A stretch of DNA of 64,000 nucleotides from Oscillospiraceae bacterium (lineage in GTDB: Bacteria > Bacillota > Clostridia > Oscillospirales > Oscillospiraceae): contig JAFRQP010000088.1 in NCBI GenBank assembly GCA_017428565.1, positions 92,651 to 156,650 of the forward strand, given 5' to 3'. Position numbers and translations under genes: made by a program. A model generated the notes under the pieces. That model was not told where the DNA came from and ran no database searches. It saw only the letters and a list, made by a program, of their open reading frames with translations. Shown here piece by piece: positions 52,700 through 60,741 of this stretch. Every line of letters begins with the position of its first letter. Within the stretch, counting starts at the first letter, position 1.

Positions 52700-53575
52700 T
52701 TGAAAACCTATAACGAACTGTATCTGTCCGCCCGCAACCTGCTCCGGCAGTACGGCGTGGAGGGCTGCACCCTGGAGGCCAGGCTCCTGGTGGCCCAGGC
52801 GGCCGGAAAGAGCACCGCGGATCTGCTGCGAGACATGAATCTCTACACCACCCCCGCGGTGGAGGCCAAGGTCACGGATTATCTGGCCCGGCGTCTGCGC
52901 GGAGAACCTGTGGCGTATATCACCGGCTCCTGGGAGTTTTACGGGCTGCCCATGACCGTCACGCCGGACGTGCTGATCCCCCGGATGGATACGGAGCTGC
53001 TGGTGGACACCGCCAAGGAGCTGCTGCTTGGACGGAAGATGGACGCCAGGATCCTGGATCTCTGCTGCGGCAGCGGCTGCATCGCCTGCGCTCTGGGGCA
53101 CGAGCTCCCCGCCACCAAGCTTGTGGCTGTGGATATCAGCGCCAGCGCCCTGGAGGTCTGTCGCAGGAACCTGGCCTCCAATCGGCTCAGCACCCGTTGC
53201 CTCACCCTGCAGGCGGACGCCACCGCCGCCCCGCCGCTGAGCATCGGCACCTTCGACATGATCGTGTCCAATCCCCCCTACATTGCCAGCGACGAGATCA
53301 TTACGCTGGACAGCTCCGTGCGGGATTACGAGCCCATCTGGGCCCTGGACGGCGGCATGGACGGCCTGCGTTTTTACAAGGGCATTCTGAAATACTGGAA
53401 GAGCCTGCTGCGCCCGGGCGGCTATATCCTCTTCGAGGTAGGCGAAACGCAGGCGCAGGACGTGTACGATATGGTCCTGGCCGCGGGCTTTGCCTCGGCG
53501 GAGCTGCGGAAGGACACCCAGGGCATCGACCGGGTGGTGATCGGACGGATGTACGATCTGGACCAGGTCTTCTGA
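52700..53575 (+). CDS. prmC: Release factor glutamine methyltransferase PrmC
   Basis: The 291-residue enzyme methylates the GGQ glutamine of release factors. It has an N-terminal helical domain (1-80) and a SAM domain with LDLCCGSGCIA and the catalytic NPPY. The start is TTG 52700, after GAGGTGAAGG; no ATG fits. The usual neighbour prfA is not here. Confidence 0.93.
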   Translation: MKTYNELYLSARNLLRQYGVEGCTLEARLLVAQAAGKSTADLLRDMNLYTTPAVEAKVTDYLARRLRGEPVAYITGSWEFYGLPMTVTPDVLIPRMDTELLVDTAKELLLGRKMDARILDLCCGSGCIACALGHELPATKLVAVDISASALEVCRRNLASNRLSTRCLTLQADATAAPPLSIGTFDMIVSNPPYIASDEIITLDSSVRDYEPIWALDGGMDGLRFYKGILKYWKSLLRPGGYILFEVGETQAQDVYDMVLAAGFASAELRKDTQGIDRVVIGRMYDLDQVF

Positions 53576-53601
53576 AAGTCCGGTTTATAGGACAGCAGAA
53601 T

Positions 53602-53610
53602 TGATATGAT
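53602..53610 (+). promoter_or_regulatory. Possible extended -10 promoter of recA
   Basis: TGATATGAT (TG at 53602, TATGAT 53605-53610) precedes the repeat pair and recA. The -35 is poor. No LexA/DinR-type GAAC-N4-GTTC box is visible nearby. Confidence 0.4.
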
Positions 53611-53630
53611 TAACCCGTAACAGAGGTGAA

Positions 53631-53748
53631 CCCCTCAGGCGGCTGCGCCGCCGGCTTCCCTTATACAGGGGAGCGTACAAGGAAGGAGAACCCCTCAGGC
53701 GGCTTCGCCGCCAGCTCCCCTTAACAGGGGAGCCTATAAGGAAGGAGA
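53631..53748 (+). repeat. Two tandem 60-base palindromic units upstream of recA
   Basis: Two copies start at 53631 and 53691 with CCCCTCAGGCGGCT, each with a GGCGGC/GCCGCC hairpin and a second GGGGAGC hairpin, ending in AAGGAAGGAGAA. The second tail (about 53739-53749) provides the recA Shine-Dalgarno region. The plan matches the element upstream of tpiA. Confidence 0.85.
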
Positions 53749-53755
53749 AATTGAA

Positions 53756-54877
53756 ATGGCCGAAAAGAAAAAAGCATCTGTCACTGTCTCCCCCGCCGCG
53801 GACGACAAGAAGAAAGCGCTGGAGGCGGCGATCTCCAAGATCGAAAAAGATTACGGCAAAGGCACCATCATGCGCCTGGGCGACGATATCTCCGTGAACG
53901 TGGAGGCGCTGTCCACCGGCTCCCTGTCCCTGGATCTGGCGCTGGGCATCGGCGGCGTTCCCCGGGGCCGCATCGTAGAGATCTACGGGCCCGAGGCCTC
54001 CGGCAAGACCACCCTTGCTCTGCATGTGGTCGCCTCCGCCCAGCGTAACGGCGGAGAGGCCGCCTACATCGACGTGGAGCACGCGCTGGAACCCGCCTAT
54101 GCCCGGGCCCTGGGCGTGGACATCGACAGCCTGCTGATTTCCCAGCCGGACACCGGCGAGCAGGCCCTGGACATCGCGGAATCCCTGGTCCGCTCCGGCG
54201 CCATCGACGTGCTGGTGGTGGACTCCGTGGCCGCGCTGATCCCCCGTGCCGAGCTGGACGGCGAGATCGGCGACACGGTGGTGGGCATGCTGGCCCGCCT
54301 GATGAGCCAGGCCATGCGGAGACTGGCCGGCGCCATCTCCAAGAACAACTGCACCGTCATCTTTATCAACCAGCTGCGCCAGAAGATCGGCGTCATGTAC
54401 GGCAACCCTGAGACCACCCCAGGCGGTCTTGCGCTGAAGTACTATGCCTCTGTGCGCATCGACGTGCGCCGCATCGAGACCCTGAAGGTGGGAGGCGAGA
54501 TGGTGGGCAACCGCACTCGGGCCAAGGTGGTCAAGAACAAGGTCGCTCCCCCCTTCCGGGAGGCCGAGTTCGACATCATGTACGGCGAGGGCATCTCCCG
54601 CGTGGGCGAGATCATTGACCTTGGCGTGAAGCTGGAGATCATCGACAAGGCCGGCGCCTGGTTCACCGTGGACGGCCAGCGCATTCAGGGCCGGGACGGT
54701 GTGAAGGAGTATCTGCAGCAGAACGAAGAGGTCCGCAACCGCATCGAGCAGCAGATCCGCGACAACGCTTACAAGCTCATGTCTCCCCAGGCGCGCAGGG
54801 CCGCTCAGGCCACCGGCCGGGTCCCCGCGCAGCAGAACGGCGTGGACGTCTCCGCCGCCGACTTTGACGAAGACTGA
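53756..54877 (+). CDS. recA: Recombinase RecA
   Basis: The 373-residue recombinase has Walker [10 protein letters not shown], loop motifs and [20 protein letters not shown] typical of RecA, with a short charged N-terminus and a C-terminal tail ending in acidic DFDED. It forms filaments on single-stranded DNA for recombination and SOS induction. Its stop overlaps the recX start by one base. Confidence 0.97.
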   Translation: MAEKKKASVTVSPAADDKKKALEAAISKIEKDYGKGTIMRLGDDISVNVEALSTGSLSLDLALGIGGVPRGRIVEIYGPEASGKTTLALHVVASAQRNGGEAAYIDVEHALEPAYARALGVDIDSLLISQPDTGEQALDIAESLVRSGAIDVLVVDSVAALIPRAELDGEIGDTVVGMLARLMSQAMRRLAGAISKNNCTVIFINQLRQKIGVMYGNPETTPGGLALKYYASVRIDVRRIETLKVGGEMVGNRTRAKVVKNKVAPPFREAEFDIMYGEGISRVGEIIDLGVKLEIIDKAGAWFTVDGQRIQGRDGVKEYLQQNEEVRNRIEQQIRDNAYKLMSPQARRAAQATGRVPAQQNGVDVSAADFDED

Positions 54878-55491
54878 TGTCCGTTCTGATCTCCGCTCTG
54901 CGGCAGACTTCGCAGGAGCAGGTCACCGTCAGTCTGGACGACGGCTCCGAGATCCAGACCACCCTTGGCGTGGTGTCGGAGTACAGGCTCTATACGGGCA
55001 GAGCCTTGGATGAGGCGGAGCTGCGTGCTCTGCGCTCCGCCTCCCGCCTCTCCCTGTGCAAAAACCGGGGTCTGTCCCTGCTGAGCTACCGGCCCATGTC
55101 CGCAAAGGAGCTGCTGGATAAGCTGGTGCAGAAGGGTGAGGAGCCTGTCTGCGCGGAAGAGGCCGTAGCCTGGCTGACGGCCCGCGGCTTTCTGGACGAC
55201 GTGCGCTACGCCGGCATGGTGGTCCGCCACTACGCCGGGAAGGGCTACGGCACCGGCCGCATCCGGCAGGAGCTGCAGCGGCGCGGCGTACCCCGGGAGC
55301 TCTGGGACGAGGCGATGGAGGAAATGCCCGAGAGCGACAGGCATCTGGACTCTTACATCGCATTCCGGCTGAAGGATCCATCCGATCGCGGCCAGGTGCA
55401 GAAAATCAGCGCAGCCTTATTCCGTCGGGGCTTCTCCTGGGAGGAGATCCGGACGGCTTTGGCGCGTTTTCGCGCCGATGCGGGAGACTGA
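54877..55491 (+). CDS. recX: RecA regulator RecX
   Basis: The 204-residue protein is helical and shows the RecX repeats (YRPMSAKELLDKLVQKG, FLDDVRYAGMVVRHYAGKGYGTGRIRQELQRRGV as separate blocks). It binds RecA filaments and limits their activity. ATG 54877 overlaps the recA TGA, supporting coupling. Confidence 0.9.
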   Translation: MSVLISALRQTSQEQVTVSLDDGSEIQTTLGVVSEYRLYTGRALDEAELRALRSASRLSLCKNRGLSLLSYRPMSAKELLDKLVQKGEEPVCAEEAVAWLTARGFLDDVRYAGMVVRHYAGKGYGTGRIRQELQRRGVPRELWDEAMEEMPESDRHLDSYIAFRLKDPSDRGQVQKISAALFRRGFSWEEIRTALARFRADAGD

Positions 55492-55494
55492 GCG

Positions 55495-55545
55495 AGGCTT
55501 GGGATCTCCCCAGCGGGCGGCCGGCGAAGGTCGTCCCTACAACAA
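55495..55545. repeat. GC-rich intergenic repeat-like segment between recX and rimO
   Basis: The segment holds GGGCGGCCGGCG and AGGTCGTCCCTACAAC. It resembles short GC-rich repeats often scattered between genes in gut Oscillospiraceae; only one copy was recognised in this window. Confidence 0.35.
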
Positions 55546-55563
55546 TGATCTGAGGTTACCGGA

Positions 55564-56880
55564 ATGGAAATAACATTCGCGCTCATCTCCCTGGGCTGTG
55601 CCAAGAACCTGGTGAACAGCGAACAGATGCTCTATCTGCTGGACGAGGCGGGCTATACCATGACGCCGGAGCCGGAAGGCGCAGATCTGGCCATCGTGAA
55701 CACCTGCGGCTTTATCGACGCCGCCAAGAGCGAGGCCATCGACGTCATTCTGGAGATGGCGGAACTGAAAAAGGCCGGGAAGCTGGGTGGTATCATCGTC
55801 TGCGGCTGCCTGACCGAACGGTATCAGGACTCGATCCTGCAGGAGCTGCCGGAGATCGACGCCGTGCTGGGCGTGGGCAGCTTCGGGGACATCGTCAAGG
55901 CCGCCGACGCTGTGCTGGAAGGGCGGAAAGCCCGGTTCTTCGGAGATAAGAACGCCCCGGTGGAAGAGATCCCCCGGGTGGTCTCCACCGGTCCCAGCTG
56001 GGCCTATCTCCGTATTGCAGAGGGCTGCAACAACTTCTGCGCCTTCTGCGCGATTCCCTATATCCGCGGCCGTTACCGCTCCCGCTCGCTGCCGAACGTA
56101 CTGGCGGAGGCTCGGGATCTGGCCGCCCACGGAGTGAAGGAGCTCATTGTTATCGCCCAGGATATCACCCGCTACGGCACCGACCTCTACGGCCGGCGCT
56201 GTCTGGCGGAGCTGTGCCGGGAGCTTGCGAAGATCGAGGGCGTGGAGTGGATACGGCTTCACTATCTCTATCCCGACCAGTTCGACGACGAGCTGATCGA
56301 CGAGATCGCCCGGAATGATAAAGTCGTAAAATATCTGGACATCCCCATCCAGCATATCAATAATGAGATCCTGAAACGGATGAACCGCCGGGGCACGGGA
56401 GACGAGATCCGCGCCCTGTTCCGGACGCTGCGGGAGCGCATCCCGGGACTCGTGCTCCGCACCAGTCTGATCGCCGGCCTGCCCGGCGAGGGAGAGGGCG
56501 AGTTTGAAGAGCTCTGCGCCTTCCTGCGGGAAGCACGGATCGAGCGGGTCGGGGTCTTCCCCTTCTCCCCTGAGGAGGGAACCCCTGCCGCGAAGATGCC
56601 CCACTGCGACGAGGAGAAGGCCCGGCGCAGGGCCGATCTGATCATGGAGCTGCAGGCGCCCATCATGGACGAGTTCTGCCAGAGCTTTGTGGGCAGGACT
56701 ATCCCCGTCCTCGTCACAGATTACGACGAGGAGGAGCAGTGCTGGGTGGGCCGCAGCTACGCCGACTCCCCCGATATCGACGGCGAGGTGCGCTTTGACG
56801 CCGTCTGCCGGGAGGGCGATATGGTGCAGGTCCGGATCCGCGCTGCGGAGGACGGAATTCTGTACGGAGAGGAAGGTTGA
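55564..56880 (+). CDS. rimO: Ribosomal protein S12 methylthiotransferase RimO
   Basis: The 438-residue radical SAM enzyme adds a methylthio group to an aspartate of S12. An N-terminal UPF0004 domain with three cysteines (SLGCAKN, TCGFID, CGC) is followed by the radical SAM CNNFCAFCAIP and a C-terminal TRAM-like domain (about 375-438). GAGG lies eight bases before ATG 55564. pgsA starts three bases after its stop. Confidence 0.94.
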   Translation: MEITFALISLGCAKNLVNSEQMLYLLDEAGYTMTPEPEGADLAIVNTCGFIDAAKSEAIDVILEMAELKKAGKLGGIIVCGCLTERYQDSILQELPEIDAVLGVGSFGDIVKAADAVLEGRKARFFGDKNAPVEEIPRVVSTGPSWAYLRIAEGCNNFCAFCAIPYIRGRYRSRSLPNVLAEARDLAAHGVKELIVIAQDITRYGTDLYGRRCLAELCRELAKIEGVEWIRLHYLYPDQFDDELIDEIARNDKVVKYLDIPIQHINNEILKRMNRRGTGDEIRALFRTLRERIPGLVLRTSLIAGLPGEGEGEFEELCAFLREARIERVGVFPFSPEEGTPAAKMPHCDEEKARRRADLIMELQAPIMDEFCQSFVGRTIPVLVTDYDEEEQCWVGRSYADSPDIDGEVRFDAVCREGDMVQVRIRAAEDGILYGEEG

Positions 56881-56883
56881 AGC

Positions 56884-57402
56884 ATGACGACAGCCAATAA
56901 AATCACACTTGTGCGGATCGTTCTGATTCCCGTCTTTCTGATCTTGGCGTACCTGGGTCACACCTGGTGGGCGCTGGGCGTGTACATCGTCGCCTGTATC
57001 AGCGACACCGTGGACGGCTATATCGCACGCCGCTACAAGCAGGTGACCGATTTCGGCAAGTTCATCGATCCCCTTGCGGACAAGATGCTGGTCCTGGCCG
57101 CCATGATCTACTTCGTGGAGATCGGCGTGATGCCCGGCTGGGCCGTCGCTGTTGTGCTGTTCCGGGAATTTGCGGTGTCCGGCCTGCGGATGATCGCCGT
57201 GGAGCAACATCGGGTCATCGCCGCCGCCTGGTCCGGCAAGATCAAAACCGCCGTCACCATGGTCGGGCTCGGCGCGCTTCTGGTCTTTGGGGACGTGACC
57301 GTTCTCCGCTGGCTGGTCGTCATCCTGATCGTTGCCACCACTCTCTACTCCGGCGTGGAGTATTTTGTGAAAAATCTTGACGTCTTCAAAGACGTAAAAT
57401 AA
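56884..57402 (+). CDS. pgsA: CDP-diacylglycerol-glycerol-3-phosphate phosphatidyltransferase
   Basis: The 172-residue membrane enzyme makes phosphatidylglycerol phosphate. The CDP-alcohol transferase signature DGYIARRYKQVTDFGKFIDPLAD (DGxxAR...GxxxDxxxD) is intact near 43-65, within five or six membrane segments. It stands between rimO and cysS, and the rimO-pgsA pair is common in Firmicutes. Confidence 0.94.
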   Translation: MTTANKITLVRIVLIPVFLILAYLGHTWWALGVYIVACISDTVDGYIARRYKQVTDFGKFIDPLADKMLVLAAMIYFVEIGVMPGWAVAVVLFREFAVSGLRMIAVEQHRVIAAAWSGKIKTAVTMVGLGALLVFGDVTVLRWLVVILIVATTLYSGVEYFVKNLDVFKDVK

Positions 57403-57412
57403 GGAGAGTCCC

Positions 57413-58864
57413 ATGAAGCTGTATAACTCTGCTACCCGTACCAGGGACGAATTTGTTCCCAACCATCCCGACATCGTGAAGATGTACACCTGCGGCCCCA
57501 CGGTCTATCACTTCGCTCACATCGGCAATCTCCGCACCTACATGATGGAGGACGTGCTGGAGAAGTATCTGCGCTACACGGGCTATAACGTAAAGCGCGT
57601 CATGAACATCACCGACGTGGGACACCTGACCTCCGACGCCGACGAGGGCGAGGACAAGATGCTCAAGGGCGCCCGGCGGGAGCACAAGACCGTGATGGAG
57701 ATCGCCCAGTATTACACCGACGCCTTCTTCTCCGACTGCAAAAAGCTCAACATCAAGACCCCGGATGTGGTGGAGCCCGCCACCGGCTGCATCGACGAGT
57801 ATATTAAGATCATCTCCCGGCTCATGGACACCGGCTACGCCTACTTTGCCGGGGGCAACGTGTACTTCGACACCTCCAAACTGGAGCGCTACTTCATCTT
57901 CAACGACTTCAACGCCGAGGATTTGGACGTGGGCGTCCGGGAGGGCGTGGAGGAGGACAGCAACAAGCGCAACAAGAACGACTTCGTCCTCTGGTTCACC
58001 AAGTCCAAGTTCGAGGATCAGGCCCTGAAATGGGACTCCCCCTGGGGCGTGGGCTATCCCGGCTGGCATATCGAGTGCTCCGGTATCTCCATGAAGCACC
58101 TGGGCGAGGATCTGGACATCCACTGCGGCGGCATCGACAACGCCTTCCCTCACCACACCAACGAAATTGCCCAGTCCGAGGCCTATCTGGGCCACAAGTG
58201 GTGCAACTGGTGGATGCACGTGCTGCATCTGAACGACAAGGAAGGCAAGATGTCCAAGTCCAAGGGCGAATTCCTCACCGTCTCCCTGCTGGAGAAGAAG
58301 GGCTACGACCCCATGGCCTACCGGCTCTTCTGCCTGCAGAGCCACTACCGCAAGAATCTGGTCTTCTCCTGGGAGAATCTGGACAACGCCCAGGTGAGCT
58401 ACAACAAGCTGATCGCCAAGATCGCCGCGCTGAAGCCCGGCGACGGCGAGGTGGACATGGCTGTTGTGGAGCAGCTGCGGCAGAAGTTCCGCGCAGGACT
58501 GGACAACGATCTGAACAGCTCCCTGGCCGTCACCGCCCTCTACGATGTGCTGAAGGCCAAGACCAACGACGAGACCAAGCTTTTCGCCCTGGCCGATTTT
58601 GACAAGGTGCTGAGCCTGAGTCTGCTGGAGAAGGCCGCGGCGGAGCGGGAGAAACTCAAAAAGCAGGCCGTGGCCGCCGGGGAATTCACCATCATCTCCG
58701 AGTCCGGCGAGGCGGACGCCGGGATCGAGGCGAAGATCCGCGCCCGGCAGGACGCCAAGAAGGCCAAGAACTTCGCCGAGGCCGACCGGATCCGGGACGA
58801 GCTGAAGGCCGTAGGCGTTGAGCTCACCGACATCCCCCACGGCGCCAAGTGGAAGAGGATCTGA
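57413..58864 (+). CDS. cysS: Cysteinyl-tRNA synthetase
   Basis: The 483-residue class I synthetase has the HIGH-type FAHIGN, KMSKS (KMSKSKG), and the zinc ligands (C in TCGPTVY, C in HIECSG, H and E in HHTNEIAQSE). The C-terminal helical DALR-like region is complete. AAGGAG precedes ATG 57413. It ends the rimO-pgsA-cysS run. Confidence 0.96.
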   Translation: MKLYNSATRTRDEFVPNHPDIVKMYTCGPTVYHFAHIGNLRTYMMEDVLEKYLRYTGYNVKRVMNITDVGHLTSDADEGEDKMLKGARREHKTVMEIAQYYTDAFFSDCKKLNIKTPDVVEPATGCIDEYIKIISRLMDTGYAYFAGGNVYFDTSKLERYFIFNDFNAEDLDVGVREGVEEDSNKRNKNDFVLWFTKSKFEDQALKWDSPWGVGYPGWHIECSGISMKHLGEDLDIHCGGIDNAFPHHTNEIAQSEAYLGHKWCNWWMHVLHLNDKEGKMSKSKGEFLTVSLLEKKGYDPMAYRLFCLQSHYRKNLVFSWENLDNAQVSYNKLIAKIAALKPGDGEVDMAVVEQLRQKFRAGLDNDLNSSLAVTALYDVLKAKTNDETKLFALADFDKVLSLSLLEKAAAEREKLKKQAVAAGEFTIISESGEADAGIEAKIRARQDAKKAKNFAEADRIRDELKAVGVELTDIPHGAKWKRI

Positions 58865-58875
58865 AATACGAAGAA

Positions 58876-58925
58876 AAACAGCAAAAGACCGTGTCAAGCG
58901 ACACGGTCTTTTGCTGTATATTTTT
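58876..58925. terminator. Bidirectional terminator after cysS
   Basis: The stem ACAGCAAAAGACCGTGTC and its complement is flanked by A- and T-runs on both sides, serving cysS and the convergent 58942 gene. Confidence 0.9.
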
Positions 58926-58941
58926 ATTCAATCCCTGAGCC

Positions 58942-60126
58942 TCAGTCCATGGCGATCCCCAGAGACTCGCGCTGCGCCCGGTTCCAATCCAGCCAGTCCC
59001 AATAGAGTCCCGTGAAGTCTTTGCCGAAGAGCTCCGGCAGATCTGTCAGCTCCTTGTCCCAGTTGCCGAACACCGCGTCCTCGCCGTAGGCGTCCACCAG
59101 ATAGGCAAACATGGCGCCCAGCTCGTAATAGGAGACATTGCCGAAGCTGGGGTTTTCGTTGATCTTCTCCGTCCGCGTGATCAGTCCACCGGAGACGGCG
59201 GTATACTTTGTGCCGACGATGGCCGGATCTCTGGACTTCTCCGCCATATAGAGATACCACCGGGCGAGATCGACGCTGTCCGCTTCCTCGTCCCAGATGC
59301 CGATCCGGCGGGCAAAGTCCAGTTCCTCCGCGCTGGCGGAGCTTATGGAGGCGTGCATCATCCGGTTCTCGCAGGCAAAGCAGGAGACGTACTCGGCAAC
59401 GCCTTCGTTGAAAAGGGTTGCGGAGACTGGACGAGGCGAACAGCTCATGGTCAGATAATGCACATATTCATGCAGCAGCGCATAGCCGGCTTGATCCCAG
59501 TCGTGAAACAAGCGGATCTCCCTGCGGTTGGCGTTATAGTAGGCGCCGTAGGTCGCGCTCTCCTCAGCATGGCCGCAAAAGTCCGTGTAAATGTCGATGG
59601 GCGGGATCTCCTCCTGCAGATAGGGGGCCAAGTAGTCTCTGGCCTCGGCAAAGTCCCTCTCCTGGTTCTGCAGCAGCTGCTCCAGGCCGCTGAAAAAGGC
59701 TTCCTCTCCCTGGGCTGCCATATCCTCAGCGGAGAGATACCAGGTGGCGGAAGGCGTATGGATCACATAGGGATAGCTGGTGGCGTTGTTCCCCTCGTTA
59801 TTTTCCAGCAGGTAAGGCAGCGTCGGCAGCGTTAGGGCCACATTCTCCGGCTGCTGCAATTCCGCCGTCACAGGCTGTGCGGCCGGACCGATCGCAGCGG
59901 GGTCTGTGGGCCGGAGCTGTCTCAGCCCCAGGATGCCGAGAAAGCACAGCGCGATCACCGCGGCGACCGCCAGTACCGGACGCAGGACGCTCTTTTTGGG
60001 CTCCAGAATCACGCGCATCTCCCGCATGGGTCTGCCGAGGGCTGTTTCGATCTTTTGCTGCATCCGTTCCTCCGCCCCGGCCGGGGTCTTGATCTCCTCA
60101 AGACTATGTTTGATTGGATTATTCAT
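58942..60126 (-). CDS. Membrane protein with gluzincin metallopeptidase-like ectodomain, putative anti-sigma factor
   Basis: The 394-residue protein has a cytosolic N-terminus (1-46, helical, no zf-HC2 motif), one membrane segment (about 47-69) and a large external domain. That domain carries HEYVH (219-223) and, 18 residues on, NEGVAEY with Glu241, the HExxH...E pattern of peptidase-MA-like gluzincins. ATG 60126 follows GGAGGAG; a TTG six bases upstream is too close to that site. It lies two bases after the ECF sigma gene, so the N-terminus probably binds the sigma factor. Catalysis is inferred from motifs. Confidence 0.75.
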   Translation of the reverse strand: MNNPIKHSLEEIKTPAGAEERMQQKIETALGRPMREMRVILEPKKSVLRPVLAVAAVIALCFLGILGLRQLRPTDPAAIGPAAQPVTAELQQPENVALTLPTLPYLLENNEGNNATSYPYVIHTPSATWYLSAEDMAAQGEEAFFSGLEQLLQNQERDFAEARDYLAPYLQEEIPPIDIYTDFCGHAEESATYGAYYNANRREIRLFHDWDQAGYALLHEYVHYLTMSCSPRPVSATLFNEGVAEYVSCFACENRMMHASISSASAEELDFARRIGIWDEEADSVDLARWYLYMAEKSRDPAIVGTKYTAVSGGLITRTEKINENPSFGNVSYYELGAMFAYLVDAYGEDAVFGNWDKELTDLPELFGKDFTGLYWDWLDWNRAQRESLGIAMD

Positions 60127-60128
60127 GT

Positions 60129-60614
60129 TCAAAGCTCCTCCTCCAAGTCTTGCTTGAGCAGCTTTCTGGCCCGATGGAGCCAGGATTTCACCGTTCCCTC
60201 TGTCTGCTTCATCGCCTTTGCGATCTCCTTTACGCTGTAGCCCTCAAAATAATAAAGATAGATCGCCGACTTGAATTTATCCGGCAGGGCCAGCAGCGCG
60301 CGCAGAAGCGCATGCTTCTCATCCTGTGGCGCGGGCAGCTCCGGGTAATCGTCCAGATTCAGATCCTGCCGATGCCGACGGCGCAGCATATCCTTGCAGA
60401 TATTGGACACCGTCACGATCATCCAGGCATTCAAATCCCGATCGTCCTGAAAGCTGTGGGCACAGCGTGCCAGGCGGATGAACGCCTCCTGTGCGGCGTC
60501 CTCGCTGTCATAGCTGTTTTTCATGTACGTATAGGCCACACGGTATACCGTAGGCAGCAGCTCCTGATAGACCCGCTGCAGATTCAGCTCCGTGCGCAGG
60601 GTTTCTTTCTGCAC
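60129..60614 (-). CDS. ECF-type RNA polymerase sigma factor
   Basis: The 161-residue protein has region 2 (about 15-82; YDSEDAAQEAFIRLARC) and region 4 (about 105-158; GYSVKEIAKAMKQTEGTVKSWLHRARKLL). The start is GTG 60614 after AAGGGGGG. A likely ECF promoter upstream (60651-60679) suggests autoregulation. The downstream gene encodes the metallopeptidase-domain partner. The regulon is unknown. Confidence 0.92.
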   Translation of the reverse strand: MQKETLRTELNLQRVYQELLPTVYRVAYTYMKNSYDSEDAAQEAFIRLARCAHSFQDDRDLNAWMIVTVSNICKDMLRRRHRQDLNLDDYPELPAPQDEKHALLRALLALPDKFKSAIYLYYFEGYSVKEIAKAMKQTEGTVKSWLHRARKLLKQDLEEEL

Positions 60615-60633
60615 GCCGCAGCCCCCCTTTCTG

Positions 60634-60647
60634 TATGTCCGGACATA
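60634..60647. promoter_or_regulatory. Perfect 14-base palindrome in the ECF leader
   Basis: TATGTCCGGACATA lies between the predicted -10 (60651-60656) and the start codon. It could be an operator or an RNA hairpin without a loop; a protein-binding site seems more likely. Confidence 0.45.
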
Positions 60648-60650
60648 TAG

Positions 60651-60679
60651 ATAACGTTTCTGGCGTCCCTTTGGTTGCA
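60651..60679 (-). promoter_or_regulatory. Predicted autoregulated ECF promoter
   Basis: Minus strand: -35 TGCAACC (60673-60679), 16-base spacer, -10 CGTTAT (60651-60656). The AAC -35 core and CGT -10 are typical of ECF sigma promoters. Confidence 0.65.
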
Positions 60680-60698
60680 GTCTTTAAAAAATATTATG

Positions 60699-60735
60699 AA
60701 AACAGCGGGAGAGCCTTCACTCCCCCGCTGCTTTT
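60699..60735 (-). terminator. Rho-independent terminator after obg
   Basis: Minus strand CAGCGGG-GAG / CTC-CCCGCTG with a TGAAGG loop and single-base bulges, followed by TTTTC. It isolates obg from the ECF promoter. Confidence 0.75.
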
Positions 60736-60741
60736 GTTTTC

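Noticed and set aside
53631..53748. Tandem palindromic units as a CRISPR array
   Set aside because: Only two units, directly adjacent with no spacers and no cas genes.
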